Origin: Cyathus striatus
Lineage: Eukaryota; Basidiomycota; Agaricomycetes; Agaricales; Nidulariaceae
DNA: 64,000 nucleotides
Reading direction: 5' to 3'
Assembly (NCBI GenBank): GCA_025738555.1
Contig: JAOVFP010000010.1
Location: 992,001 to 1,056,000, forward strand
Below the pieces are notes generated by a model. The model did not search any database. It was not told the origin of the DNA and saw nothing but the letters and a program-made list of their open reading frames with translations. Positions within the stretch are counted from its first letter, which is position 1; every line of letters starts with the position of its first letter. Made by a program: the position numbers and the translations under genes. Below, piece after piece: positions 23,271 to 36,360 of the stretch.

Positions 23271-23369
23271 CATTTCAGAAGATATAATCTCCTACGTAAA
23301 TTGAAATGTCAATGAGAGCTATCGGCAGTCATGTGCAAAATAAAAATCTGAGTGAGTTAAAGTGGACTA

Positions 23370-23835
23370 GTCACAGATACAAATTGAGGCACTAAGTGCC
23401 AGTCTGGAAGACGGGGTTCCAGTTTCCAGAATCACCAAACACTAATTTCAGAAAACGATCAATTGAATCTACAATTCCAATGATGAAATCCGTAACCCAC
23501 GAGTGATTTTGTCTTGCCCAGGAGAGAAGCGGAGGGACAGTAAATTTCACACTTCTGGACCTGAGCTCGAAGTTCTTAGCAAGGACCAAATCAACCTCCC
23601 GGAGGTATACAAATGCACTGTTTGAGATGTTCTGCAGGGAATTGTACAGGTCCCTGTATCCATAAAGGAATCACTATAAACAAAGAAAAGAGAGCAATTT
23701 AAAAATCATGTGAAGTTCTCCACCTTGTCGATATTCCACATGATTTCTACAGTGGATAGATGGTAGTTGGTAAAAAGATGCCAATGCAGCTTTGGGAGCA
23801 AGTTTGATGGGGAGTGCTTGCATAGCAATGGCAAA
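23370..23835 (-). pseudogene. Kre9/Knh1-like protein, degraded copy B
   Basis: Minus-strand translation gives LVLAKNFELRSRSVKFTVPP and, further on, LVFGDSGNWNPVFQTGT, matching the end of the Kre9/Knh1 domain. The N-terminal exon region (23700-23835) is frameshifted. It is equivalent to 6560-7085 and convergent with the DUF6533 B gene, as in copy A. Confidence 0.65.
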
Positions 23836-25060
23836 ATGAGTTCCCCAAATCAATGTATTATGGATAACAGGGGTAATCCATATAAAAACATTGGTGAGCT
23901 GACTGAGGGGGATAAAATAGGCATGAAGGCTATGGACAAGTTGTGGACCTTAACGCGGATAAATCCTAGGGCTGGCTCATGCTGGTATAGCCCACTACCT
24001 AGTACCTAAGTATTCCGTGATTATTGATCAGTGCCCAGTGCTTAGCACTTAAGTAGCTACAATTTTTTTTAATATTGAATACAACTGTGTAGCATAAAAA
24101 GATAGAACAAATAACCTAGTAATTTTCAAACATTTAATGGGCATGCCTGTAGGCTGTGGTGTTGAATAGTAAGAATTTAGGTCTAGTCTGATAACCAGCT
24201 ATTCAAGATTACAGCTCGGAATCAGGGAGGGGTGGCAGGAGTGCGTACTCAGTCTCAGACACTCAGAAGAAGACTTGGATATTCGGCACTCAGCAGTTGG
24301 AAGGTTTCACCGAAAAGAGTGAACCATATGTATTTACACATTATCTATGGTAATTATTGCATTGCACAGTGGGAAAGAATTCATTTGCTCTAGTAGGCCA
24401 TTGGTAAAGTGCAATAATCTCTCAGCACTGACTGGTTTTTGAAAACGTCGAGATATAGAGTACTATCAAGGGACAGAGCAAGCAGCATTGAGTACCTACA
24501 GTGACATAAGCTACTCAGAACATAATGGACATATATACAGCCCACTTACCACTGGCCACATATGAAATAATCATGTTTTGGTGATCTGCATCCATTCAAA
24601 GCCCAGCCATACTCCATCAATGTGTAGAAAACTTATTTAAGTGACTTGCAAGTGGCTTTCATTGACAAAGAGGAGCTGTTGGGGAACTAAGTATCATCTG
24701 GCTGGATCAGTACAGACTGAGACATGTAAAGTTAGACACTTACACTTGGATGCTACATCATTCAGCAAACAGATGTAAACTCAACTGCACAGCATAAAAT
24801 TCCCTGCATAACTGCAAGAATCTGGTGCACCCTATAACCCTACTACCTTAAAAGGTAGTGGGAATCATGTATTTGGTAACACCTATTAGACCAAACAATA
24901 TTTCAAACTTTTTTCAATGAGATGCTGATTACATCATCATTTATTCACTTCAACTTCGTTTCCCAAACTTCTTCCCCCACAAGCTGGGTGCTACTTTTGG
25001 ATATTCATCCTTCCTTTATTTCTCTGTTTCATTCCATTGTGAAGTAAGTAGATGTAATTG
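23836..25060. other. No gene; duplicated spacer toward its end
   Basis: No supported coding region. The last ~200 bp resemble 9560-9990 and 10790-10880 of block D. A short hairpin at 24837-24863 is listed separately. Confidence 0.4.
24837..24863. repeat. CCTACTACCT hairpin, copy 1
   Basis: The arms CCCTACTACCT and AGGTAGTGGG enclose a TAAA-type loop. An almost identical hairpin lies at 33598-33625 in unrelated surroundings. Confidence 0.6.
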
Positions 25061-25069
25061 ACAATCAAA

Positions 25070-25210
25070 ATACAGCCAGACCTTCCGAAACGAGTAAAAG
25101 AGAACTTACCACTGAATAAGTATGATTGGATGACATTTTATGTTCCTATGGAGGACCAGAACCTGAGGTTGGGAATGTTTATTATCCATTTTATAAAGCT
25201 GGAGTATAAA
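25070..25210 (+). pseudogene. OYE pseudogene E, C-terminal exon
   Basis: The translation includes [20 protein letters not shown] and EDQNLRLG, then a frameshift before the terminal FIKLEYK region. It is nearly identical to 10900-11030. Downstream sequence to about 25495 also matches block D, so this is a duplicate of that locus. Confidence 0.65.
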
Positions 25211-25498
25211 AACACGCATAAACTGAAATATTGTTGTGAATTATGTCAGTAACCTACATTTGATTATAAAGCATATTGTTTCTGTACTCAAAGTCTCAAA
25301 CCAGATTATGTGCAAGATGCATGACCTAAATCAACAATGCATGCTATAGTCTGTATTTACAGTCCATATACATATCACCCTTGCAAAATCCATGAGATTC
25401 AACTATGCTATGAATTAACTTAAGCTACAATTTGGAAGAAAGGGCTGATGTCTCCAGAGTCTTTGAAGATTTAAATGCATGTTAACTTCACAAAAGTA
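25211..25498. other. Block D-like spacer
   Basis: This aligns with 11031-11300, ending at AAAAGTA where the next element is inserted. No gene. Confidence 0.5.
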
Positions 25499-26750
25499 CT
25501 GTATTAGCTCAGAAACCTGGCCACATTTGTGGAAAATTCGAATTGTTTCATTCCAAAAACTGTGAACTTAGAATTAAACACATGTGCTAGATAGTAGACC
25601 TCATATGGAATTATATAAGATTTAAACCACATTTTTTGAGGCACTCTGACATTTGTTATGAGTATTTTTGTTATGAGACCTCAGGACATGGGAAAACTGG
25701 GATACTGGCCACCCCTTATTAATAATTACCACAGCCTGTTTAGCAGCTGAACTAAGCTTATTGTACTTATTTGGATTTTACAGCTGAAATATTATCTTTC
25801 TTCCAAGATAAACAATGATTTCAGCATGTTATACTCATCCCCTCAGTCTGTCTGAACTCCAGGCAGACATAATATATTCTGGAAATTCCATCCAGACTCT
25901 AGCTGAACAAGCAATTGTCCAGGTGGGGTCCTGTTGGAGTCCTGAGGGACTTTGTATTCAGTAAGTTCACCCATTACTAGATGACCCCCACCCTTGTTTT
26001 CCCATGCCCCATAGACTTGAGGCAAAGATGTGGCCATTGGTAAGGCAGATTGGGGTATTTAGTGGCTCTTGGTAGCACACAATACTAACAGTCTTGAGTT
26101 CCTGATGTATAATTGCAGCATTTGGGGTGATGTGGAGGTGTCAGTATTGGAGGGAACCAGCAGGAGGGGGTGAGTGAGAGGGGAAAGAGCAAATGTGAAT
26201 AATGTGTTGATGTCTGCATGGCTAGATCTGATAGCATTGTATCTGGAGATAATGGTTATGTGACATGGGCAAACACAGCTCACAGAATACAAGGTTTTGT
26301 AGTGCAGGTGAAACACCTGCTCTACAACAGACAGTTCAATATATACCTTGAAACTGTATCTTACTAGCACTCTTTCATGTAGACTGATGAGGTAGAACAG
26401 AAACAAGTGAGAATGAGATTTTTAAACTGATTCCAATGAATTCAGAGGGCTTCAAATTATATATATAGCCTGATTGTATACTTTGTATGTACTGCATAAT
26501 GTTGCAGCATTATCTTCTTTCCAAAATGTGAGATACTGCATCTTAAATTTAGCTTATTTTGGTTATAGTAGTCAACTAACTCTTGAATTTCTCTATGTAC
26601 AGGAGAACAACAGTCTAAATACTTATACATTATATAGATACTATAGCAATGTACCCAACTGTATCAATAAATTGTACAAGTAGTCAATGTGGAAGCTGGA
26701 GGATGAGCAATGACCCAATTCTGGGTGGGGCCAGCTTCCTGATAGCTGAC
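25499..26750. mobile_element. 1252-bp insertion, probable non-autonomous DNA transposon
   Basis: Block D reads straight through AAAAGTAGTGG at 11279-11290, whereas here 1252 bp split it, leaving AGTA on both sides (25495-25498 and 26751-26754). If the duplication is TA only, the termini form imperfect inverted repeats. Both read CTGT..., then TCAG.AA.CTGGCC (about 16 of 24 positions agree), which would suit a Tc1/mariner-like MITE. A Harbinger-type 3-bp duplication cannot be excluded. No coding capacity recognised. It contains the hairpin at 26299-26328. Confidence 0.6.
26299..26328. repeat. Dispersed hairpin motif, copy 2
   Basis: GTAG-TGCAGGT and ACCTGC-TCTAC arms flank a GAAAC loop. It is related to the hairpins at 989-1015 and 36361-36390. 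Confidence 0.55.
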
Positions 26751-26754
26751 AGTA

Positions 26755-27994
26755 GTGGATATATATAAGACTTATGAATGATCTGATAACTTCCAGGAGT
26801 GACATCAGTACATCATATTTCCCATCACTTGTCCTAACAATAGTGAAAGTCTTCAGAATGTCTCAACAATAACAAATGATCCACAGCTCAGAATTTTATT
26901 TTTAATAACATGTTTTAGAGCTCTTAAGCAGTACCATAACATACTTAAAATGCACTTAATTATGTCAATCCCAGGTAATATGGTAAAGCTTGCAATACAG
27001 TCAAAACTTCACCTTTTTCATCACTTCCTGTAGCATCATTCTGTGTATATAAAAATTTTAAAAAATCATATTATAGTAGGGCTGGTTGTGTATTACATAT
27101 CTACATTTTACATGAAGAGATTTGAGCTACTTTGAGGGAAGTTATGTCTCTCACAATCTTGTCTGTGTGTATTTTGTATGTGCAATACTTTTGATTGGCA
27201 CTGTATATAACCATCCTATAGTAGATAGGGTTCTACAATACTATCCCTAAACCCAGAGTTCAAATTCTTTTCTTTTTCTTTCTTGTATTCTCAATTCTAT
27301 TCTGCAGCTGGCCTGCTCAATATCACATGACTCACTAACATGTTCTCATACTGAAGTTATTTCAAGAAAACTGAGTCAGTGGAAGGTAGTAGAACATTCT
27401 ATATCATACCAGAACATGTCAGAACTACATAGAAAGAAGATTGGATAGAGTACAGATGGTATATAAGTACTTTGTAAAACACAAAATAATCATCTTTTTT
27501 TTGACTACCAAACTAGTGTGAACTGTAAGACCAGAGCTTGACTAAGGGCTATGCACTAAGTTTCATCTGTTGCTAAAGGGGTGATATACTTTTATTAAGG
27601 TCTATTAGCTCACTACTTCATACTCTAAGTATTGTTGATTGCTGAATATCATTGGATAATCCAATTGGCGGTATCTTGTGACATGTGATTCAGCATTTGG
27701 TAAATTTATACTTTGAGAAGTCAACCATTTCAGTATGCTCAACTTCTCTATGCCTTGACTCCATACAACATCATCTAAACATACAAGGGTACAATTATAC
27801 AAGTTATCTAAGTGTACTAACCTCATGTATTCACAGGAATACACCAACACTACAGTTTTTGGCAAACCTTAACAGCATCATAAACTGCTAATGATTGACA
27901 TTAGCAACTGTGGCACATATCAATATCACCAGATATATATCTCCTGATGGAGATCCCTGTGTGGGAAGAAGCTGTGGGATGTAATTGGGACATG
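26755..27994. other. AT-rich, CpG-poor DNA, no gene seen
   Basis: The first ~50 bp continue the Kre9-flank homology of block D (ATGAATGATCTGATA). The remainder shows no homology within the window and only short frames. Confidence 0.35.
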
Positions 27995-28785
27995 TGTTGT
28001 AGGGAACCCTGCTGGCCTATGTACAAAAACTATCTAATTTACATAGTCTGCCGGTCCCTGTATTTACTCTGCCCAATTAAAACTTACCTCACCCATTACT
28101 CCTTGATCTTGGAACACTAACAATATTCCACACCCTTGATTACTCCGAAGATCACTGCAAAATCCGATGAAGTCCACAAAATTACTAATCGATCAATGAT
28201 TACTCAGCAAGCGCTAAAGATAACACACTAAGCAATATCCCAAAACTGACATGCCAAAGTTAACGCTGTACCTTCCCAAAGCGAAAGGCACGTGACTTAG
28301 CGCTGACCAATCAAAACGCATGGCAAAGCACTTGCATCAATATTACCTTTTCCAATGCTGCTGTGTGCCCTTTATACATATTCCCTTCCTCTTTTCTTTA
28401 TTCCACTACCTTTATCTCTATTCCTTCCATACAAATCACTCTTACTTAGTGTATTATTAATTATGGTACCTAGGTACTACCAAAATGTATATAAACCCCC
28501 CTCATGTAGCTACATCCCTCAGTGAATTCCAGTTTGATTCACACTCAGCATTCATCTGTTATTCACACTAAGCTTCTTGCTGTAGAAACTTAGTGTACTC
28601 CTGTCCTCATCTGCTTAATACTCAGTACTGCCCAGTTTTATTATTAGTTAAAGCTCTTGCACAGGCAAGAACCTTAGCTAACTTCGCATTTTCTACCCTT
28701 AATTCACCAAACACACCTTCACTACTTCCCTTAAAATCCTATACAAGTCTTAATAACCCTATAAGACTTGCACCTTAAATCAACA
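27995..28785 (+). mobile_element. Possible LTR with promoter
   Basis: The stretch starts TGTTG and ends CAACA, contains a TATATAAA core near 28490, and is followed by a 5' leader-like region. It retains some CpG. No target duplication or second copy was found in the window, so the limits are tentative. It may be the 5' LTR of an element whose body has decayed. Confidence 0.3.
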
Positions 28786-31085
28786 CCTCACAGCAAACTC
28801 GACAACTTGTTTAGAACACCAGTGACAGATTGGACACTGTCACACTCAGTACTTAATTGTACAACCTTCAGACAAGTCTACACCTTACAGTGTATTTTAT
28901 CCTCAGCAGGCTCCTATGTGCTCCTTTCCACCAACTCCCTCCATGCCTAGTTTTCTACTGCTCCTTTGCTTCATTTTTATTCTCATCACACTTTACAACT
29001 ATGTAAAGAGTGCCATGGACACCCCAATGCAAGTTGAATCATTCATGAAGAAGTTTAGTGCTCAGCACAATATATGCTTCATGATTGTAAGCATTACCAA
29101 TGACCATATCAGGAAACACTGATCTGGCTACTGAGCCAAGTGCCAAGCTCAGTAACCTATATCGATCATCTGCTAAGCCATATAGATATCTGTAGGCTAC
29201 ATAGCATTATATAGCACACATTGATGCTAGATAGAGTTGGGTAGACTGTAGAGTACACTATGACAGACATATAGATTTACATACATTAGACAGCTATCTA
29301 CATATCTCTTTATAGATGTGCTGCAATTTTATGTAGACTATATAAGTGCAGATAGTTTAGCTCCTTCCCTTTCTTGGATCTTGAAAGATCACTACTTATA
29401 CACTACTACTATATTATCTGAAGAGAAATGGTGATATTTACAATGTTTAATACCTCAAATATGGATTGTATTTTATCTACATGTATGTTTTAGTAGCTGT
29501 TGCACAATGCTCAGAGTGCTCTAGTAGTTATCTACAGTACAGTGATGTGTTTGGAACAGGGTGTGAGAAGGGGAGAAAGGGGCTGAGCACAATGACTTGA
29601 CAACCAGTAAGTTGCCCATTGCTGGTGTGCCAAGTCATCACACATCACATGACTTTGATCATTGGTTACATCTGGCTGTGAAAACAATTTTTGATCTCGT
29701 CTCATCTCTGTTCTTTGTTTCTTCCCTTTCCCCCTACTTATCTGTCTATTCTGTCATGTCTCTTTCCCTCATTAACATTTATATATGGAATTTTTGTTAA
29801 TTTATTGCAAACTTTATCAAACCCTTCACTATTGTAAGTCTCCTTTCTGGTACTCATAAATGCTTCTCACTCCTAGGTGTGCTGTAGGATCATTGACAAA
29901 CATTTTTATGTAGACCATGACATTATGGGTACTGGCTAAGTTATGCTTTTGAAAACATTGTACATTACACCCCCTTATATTCTTTCTCTTGCTTATACTC
30001 CCACCAACTCTTAGTTCACAACTGGCATGCCAGAAAGGGAGAAGGATTGTCATTAATGGCACATGTTGAAGGGAAGGGCTGATTATTTTTGTATATTGCA
30101 CTACTCCTTTTCACTCTTGCTGACCAATAGATTTATGTGCACTCACTCATGTTTGGTATGCCTCAAGGGGCTGAGAGGTGGTTGGTAAGAGTGTATGTTA
30201 AATAGAAGAGCCAGGGTAAATTAGTTAGTATACTTAGATATGTGTGTAGTATTATACAAAATAGATGTCTTTTATTTATTCTACTGGCTGCAATTGAATC
30301 TCCTGCAATGGTGACATTTTGGTTGCCTACATACATACAGTAGTTGCAATAGACAAGTAGTCTACATCTCTAAAGGTGCAATTACACAGAACTACCAAGC
30401 AATCACTTTGGCTATGTTGATCTATGTAGATCTATGGGAAGATGGCATAAGTCTATATGGATCTACGTAAAGGGGACTTTCCGATAAGAGATATTCGTGC
30501 TATATAGCCTACATAGCTCTATATTACTATCTCTTTGATTCCTGATGCAATCCATACATGTGAAGGGGTGCTCATGCCATACTATCTTGGTTCTCTGCAC
30601 TATTCACATACAAGCCTCAAACCAATAGTGATTAAAGTATACTCACTGGAGAATATGTATTAGGACAAACACTTATCAAGGAAGATCTAACTGGGCCACA
30701 TTAATCCTTGGTGCTATCCTATTCACCAGGTGCATTTCACTAGCTTACAACAGATTAATGAGGTACAATTCCAAGTAAGTTTTCCCTATTACTGCAATAT
30801 ATATCTGTACTTACAATTATAGATGTACATCAGGATTATTAAACAGAATGTTGAAACAATGAACCTGTAATCCCAGGGAGACAGATGAGCTTTACTGACA
30901 GATACCATCCCAAATATGAAAAATATTACACACTTGCAATTTATATAACATGGATAAACAGTTGGAGCAGAGAGGTGATACATTAGTAGGTTGTAATTAC
31001 CAGTGAGTCAATATAAAATTTAAGGAAGATTCCAGGGGTGCCCAGGTTATGCTCTAGTTTTGACATGAGTTAGAATCAGTTCCAT
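28786..31085. other. No gene; degenerate TAGATCTA-type repetition
   Basis: A short frame near 29015-29120 (MDTPMQVESFMKKFSAQHN) could be a retroelement protein start but is too short to assign. At 29150-29350 and 30410-30540 words such as ATCTATGTAGATCTA and CTATATAG recur in a loose array. Otherwise nothing is recognised. Confidence 0.3.
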
Positions 31086-31868
31086 TGATATATCCATGTC
31101 TGGTTACTTTCTGCCAATTTCCCAAAACCACCCACATGACCTTCAAACATACCTGGTCCATTCCTGGACCTGACCCATTACAGGTTTACACTTCCTGGTG
31201 TTCCTGCTCAGGTTTATACCTAGGTCCCATCAGGTTTTCCTTCAGGTATTTCAGATATGTAGTTTCTCCTATGACCACCTTACAATGTCATCATAGCATT
31301 ACTCCTCTCTTCCATTCCTACTTATCTGTTTCACTATGGTCAATGTAGTTTAGCCTATGCCACCATCTTTTCTCTTCATTCTCAATGTGTCATTTGCACC
31401 TCTACTCCACTTTGCCCAGTCATTATCTTTTACCTATCTCTTTAACTTGTACTTAGCCTCCCACTTCCACATTCATACCTACAGGTCTCTAGTTTGTATA
31501 TATAGCCTTCCACATGTAGTATTAGTCTTCAGTATTCATATCAAATCTGTACAACTACTTCCTACTCTTGAATCTGAAACCTGCTTCAGGTTTTCCTTTG
31601 GGTTTCTCTCCTGCTGCTTAGTGTAGTGGCGAAGTCTCTCTCTTGTACTCCTGAACATTCCCTTCACCTGGAACACCCTTTGTCATGAAATATGAATCAA
31701 CCTGGAAAGTACCCAGGTGGCACAGCATATATGCTGAAGCCACAGATCATTCCTGCACTCCCACTTATGCTTCTGTACCCATACTCACTTCAGGTTTTCA
31801 TTATAGTTCTCTAGCACCTTCTGGGCATCTTCACATTTGTTCCCACAGGAAGTAATCAGTATATAACA
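31086..31868 (-). mobile_element. Solo LTR, 783 bp, inverted relative of the 11.4-kb LTR
   Basis: The reverse complement aligns along its length with 11389-12142, including the GGCTTCAGCATATATGCTG-like segment and the ACATGGATATA end. The termini on the plus strand are TGATAT and ATAACA, flanked by TCCAT (31081-31085) and TTCAT (31869-31873), an imperfect 5-bp duplication. It is CpG-poor: positions with CG in the other copy appear as TG or CA. An older insertion of the same family. Confidence 0.75.
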
Positions 31869-31873
31869 TTCAT

Positions 31874-32200
31874 AGGTGTAGGTGAGGTTCAAGCTTGATC
31901 TGCCAGAGCAGAAGAGGATGCTGAAAAATGATCAGGCAAGGGCTTGGGATGCTGAGAGGGGTTCTGCATGTTTCCCATTAGGTTGAGAAGAGAAGGAGAG
32001 GAAATGAGAAATGTACTTGAACATTGTTGCATGGCCTGTGTCAAATCCTGCCTGTGTCATGTGTTGGTGACATGGAGAAGGTAAGGAAAAAGGGGCAGGA
32101 AGAGCAATCTGATAAAATGTACAAAAAAGATGAAGAGGCAATAGAACTTGGAACACAATTTGCAAGTTGTTGAGATTCCAGGATTAAACTGGATCAAGAT
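31874..32200. other. Gap between two LTRs
   Basis: No gene or repeat recognised in about 330 bp. Confidence 0.3.
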
Positions 32201-33071
32201 TGATACACCTTGAAACTATTTAATGGTTAAATCTCTCTATTTGTCATATAATATTAGAACTCAGTATTAGTAATGCACATCATGAGTACAAGGGTTGGGG
32301 CAAGTCCTGAGTTGCCAATCAAAATGTTCTATTATGAATATATTACTAAGAGAATGGGACATCTGAGAGTTGGGGTTGAGTTCTGCACTGCCAGCAGAAA
32401 TATCTATTTGATATATATTAAGGGAATGATACAAAATGTATATTATCTAATTACTAGAGTCCAAAAGACTACGTACAAGCACCCAGTACTTGATTAAACC
32501 TAAGGGAATGTGTTCCTGTCACGTGATCAAACACGAGGTGTTAGAACTGTTATCTCCGAACTGGTCACTGCAGTAATTGCAGCCCAGAGCAAGTCATGTG
32601 ACTTCGTACTTGTACTCCGAAATTATCTTGCTGTTTGATATACCACATGGAATTCCACATGTATTGTTGCTCCTGCATGGTCAATATGTTGGAAACAACA
32701 TTACGTCATCATATAAAGTAGTCTAGAGTAGTTCCTTTCCATATATAGATACTGTACAGTTTTATTTGTAAAAGATATATAAGGAGGACAGGGAGGAGGA
32801 GGAAAAGCAAGCACCCTGGGAGAAATCCTAGGCTTCTTCTGCTCTAAGAGTGTAATAAATTGGAATAGAAACAAATCTGAACAGTATCTGAACTGAGTAA
32901 TTTCATATTAGAGAGAGTATTTGAATCTATAGTTTACTACCTTTATACTAGTTTATACATTATCTGTGTTATCTCTCCCTTGAACTTAAAGCCTGTGGTT
33001 TGCAATGATTATTTGAGTATTACAATATATATTAGTACTATTTAAATACAAATCGCAAATTCAGAACATCA
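32201..33071 (+). mobile_element. LTR of a second family, 871 bp, copy 1
   Basis: The stretch begins TGAT and ends ATCA and aligns along its whole length with 41902-42782 in the same orientation. It has a promoter-like AGATATATAAGGAGGA segment near 32775. Flanks are AGAT before and GGAT after, a diverged 4-bp duplication at best. Whether it is a solo LTR or the 5' LTR of an element with lost internal genes is not decided. Confidence 0.7.
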
Positions 33072-35416
33072 GGATCCAACCAGGTAAGTGCTTCTAATAC
33101 ACATGAAACAAATTCCATTAGTACCTGTAGATGTAAAGTAGCCAACCAAATGACTCACATAGTCAAGGCAGAGACAGAACCAGAGACAGCCAATGAGTCA
33201 GATTGCAAGGTGGCAGTGGAAGAGCTGGTTGATGTGCTTTATCCAATGGAGAAGGAATCACTCTCAGCAAAGATGTTGGGCCCTTGGTCCAGTTCAACAT
33301 TCAAACTCACTCTGAACCTGAACTGGACCCCAACACCACTAATTGCCAGTAGGTGTATCCATTATGTGAAATGCACTTAGCAAAGATATAGCTTTGAGAG
33401 GATCTTGAACTGCAGTGCAGACACTAAAACATGTCCTGGTCAAGCACAGTGAGGATCTTAGAAATGGAACAGGAACTAACAACCAATGTTCAGCTGGGTA
33501 CAAACAATGGTAAAATTTTAGTCATGGAGAGCAGGTTCTGATCTGAAGCAATGCTGAGCAATCAGCCTGCAAAGTGTGTTTTCCAATGACACACATAAAC
33601 CCTACTACCTAAAAAGGTAGTGGGAGTACCAGTACTTGCTACTTGTGAGCACCAACACCCACCTCTCTCTGAATCTCCCATCACTTCCAAACACCTAGCC
33701 ATAAATATCCCAACCAGTGACTTCTCATTGATATTGCACCCTGTCAATTTCCAATGAGCACAGCATGACTAAAGAGTATGACTACTCCACCCATAATGCT
33801 CACTAATCATCATAATCAACATAGACTAAAATATAGATCTCACCTAATCTCTCTCAGAATTGATGTGACCAATTACAGTGATAACAGAAACATAGATAAC
33901 TGGTGAGTATAAAGATTAACTTATCTTTGCTGATAATTTTTCAGTATCACTCACTACCTCTTGCTCTTTTATAACCAGTCCTACCTCTGCTTCACAACTT
34001 ATAACCTAACCATCAATGCCTGCTCTTGAACCAGCCCTTTCCCAGCTGGCCACCATGGAACACCTGTCCCTTTCCTGTAGAATTATATTATCTATTCAAA
34101 TGTCACAATCATCATTCTATGCCACCTCCACATATGCTTTAGGATATGTTACTATACTTTTTATGTATTTCACTGACAATGTGCTACTGGTTATTTTATG
34201 TATTTAAATAGTCTACAATGTACTATTTCTACTTATCCATTTGCCTCTAGCTTTCTCCCCTTGTGTGCTTTGAGGCCAAATGTAATGTTGTCATTGTCAT
34301 CAATGCATCGTTTATTTCAACATTTCCCACTGTATTGTCCATGCCTCATTGATGCATCTGCATAATGAGTTTGTAGTCCCCTGTTATTATCTGATTGGAT
34401 CTCTTAGGGACACCAGTATTCCCACAGCTCAATTCTCTGTCAAGATGAATTAGCTTGCATGTCCAGCTGGGTGCTTATTAACTACTTTGTGAACCAATTT
34501 GCATGGTTAGGTACTACTAGTATTACTAATCAAAGTACTTATGTATGTACATAGTGTGTGCACACAAATATACTTACTTCTGGCAAAACTTTGCTCTTTC
34601 CCCAGGGGCTGGAACTATCTTGCAATATCTTGTCCCCATTTCTTTAGTAGTGCAACATGCTATCTCAAATATATTAAATTATATATAATCTTAAGTTCTT
34701 ATTTTGTATTGGGGCTCATTTAATATGAAGAAATACACTGCTGCGACTGTTTCAATGCACAACTTCAACCATTTTTAATTGATCTACATAAAATCACTGT
34801 ACTATATTACTTAAATTAAAGGCCACTGTACTGTATATTGGCTAAACATTGCACATACCTGACTAAAAACTTGGGAGAAACTAGTATGTTGAACCCAGTC
34901 AAAGCTCACTTCCAGCTCCCTGCATCCACTGGTCTGTATTTAATACTGAATAGTGATTTAATGTCACATTTTTTTGAATATATTTAATTTACTGTAAGCT
35001 AACCATTTACATGCCTTCCACTTTCATATCTATTAATTAGTGCTCATGTATTTATGTCAAAACTAGTTTCCTTGTGTAAAGGTAGATCTTCATTGACATT
35101 CACTTTTGTTGTAAGTACTTACAATAGGGGAGTTCAAACCTGGCTGTTTCATGGTGCCAAGGAAATGACAGTAGTACATCAACTTCATTTTGTATTGTCC
35201 CAGGCTTGACAACCCCCAATACAAATGAAGGCAGTTTATGCTTAATTGGAGTGGAGTTCAGTCAGGGAATAAATTCTGTTAATGTGAGCCTGCATTTTAT
35301 GTTCAGTGATTGTAGATTAGATAGAAATAGCATGTTCCAAGCATGTTCTGCAGCTTCCACAACCCTTCCTTTGAACTATGCCTCACATATCTGAATAACA
35401 GCAACATGAAAGGGCA
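33072..35416. other. No supported gene; possible decayed retroelement leader
   Basis: Immediately after the LTR a 76-aa frame (33150-33380, +) reads MTHIVKAETEPETANES and onward; it could be the remnant of a gag-like protein, but there is no motif to prove it. Beyond 33.6 kb only AT-rich, CpG-poor DNA is seen. Confidence 0.3.
33598..33625. repeat. CCTACTACCT hairpin, copy 2
   Basis: This is nearly identical to 24837-24863, with an AAAA-type loop. Confidence 0.6.
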
Positions 35417-36050
35417 TTGTTAGAAGCTTTCATGGCATATACTGCAGCTGAAGAAGAGGCTAGATTAGCATATTCCTCTTCTTCTTCTTCTGAATCAAGT
35501 TCTTCCCACTCCAATCTGAGTGAAGATTCCTCTGACTGGTCAACATCATCCAATGATTCCAGCAATTCTTCCTCCTCCATTGAAGATCTTGAACCTCTTC
35601 CCACTCACATAATTTCTGCTTTGGAGGAACTATATCATCAACAATACATTGATCATTAATCAATTCCCAAAACACCTGATAATCTTAACATGCTACTTAA
35701 TAAGTATAAATTTTACTTTCCTGATATTTTTTGGTCTTATACTGAGTTGACACCAGCATGTTTTGATACCTTGGTCTCCACACCCCAAGATCATCCTGTA
35801 TTCCACAATAATTCTGCATTTGAACAAATGCCTGTTGTTCAGCAAGTTGTAATTGCATTGTACTGATTTCAACATTATGGAAATGCTGCTAGCACTGTTA
35901 AAGTAGCACTATGGGCTGGAGTTTTATATGGAATGGTACAAATGCCACACTGCAAGTTATAGAAGCATGCTGTAATACATACTTTCATCATGCTGTAAGG
36001 GTGAAGGTGTGCTTAACACCTAAACAAAGAAAATAAATATGAGTCAGTCA
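35417..36050 (+). pseudogene. PIF/Harbinger-like transposase, N-terminal half
   Basis: From ATG 35417 a Ser/Glu-rich N-terminus (ESSSSHSNLSEDSSDWSTSS) leads to an ELYHQQYI segment. The family-typical IPKTPDNLNMLLNKYKFYFP follows, then CFDTLV, HPVFHNNS, FQHYGNAASTVKVALWAGV and ACCNTYFHHAV. Basidiomycete Harbinger (DDE_Tnp_4-type) transposases show this order. It is broken by a TAA after YIDH, a TGA at 35864-35866 where the family has Arg (LYRF), and a frameshift near 35940. The protein continues at 39232 after about 3.2 kb of foreign DNA. Confidence 0.75.
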
Positions 36051-36360
36051 AACATCTGTTCTTCCTGCAATGTTCTAAGGTGTTGAGAGAGAGGGGTAAT
36101 TTTCACTAGATTGCAAGCAAGTAGATACAGGTATTTTTATAGAAAAAAATAACATTACTTAATGTAGATTTGCTTGCAAAATGGAAATTAAAGGGTTCTT
36201 GAGGTAAGTAGCAAGAGAAAGGGGTCAGGGTGTAAGATATGAGTAAGTGGGACTGAGAGATTGAGAGTTGAGATGACAAAAACCCAGAAAATTGGAATGG
36301 CTCAACATATGTACCGAGTCATGTGATCCCAATACCAGAACTTGAAGAATACCAATTTTT

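Noticed and set aside
28786..29122. Retroelement gag start (MDTPMQVES...)
   Set aside because: Only about 35 residues, no zinc knuckle or protease; not enough for a call.
35417..35659. An independent Ser-rich protein gene
   Set aside because: The frame continues, past a TAA, into Harbinger-type transposase sequence, so it is the N-terminus of that gene.
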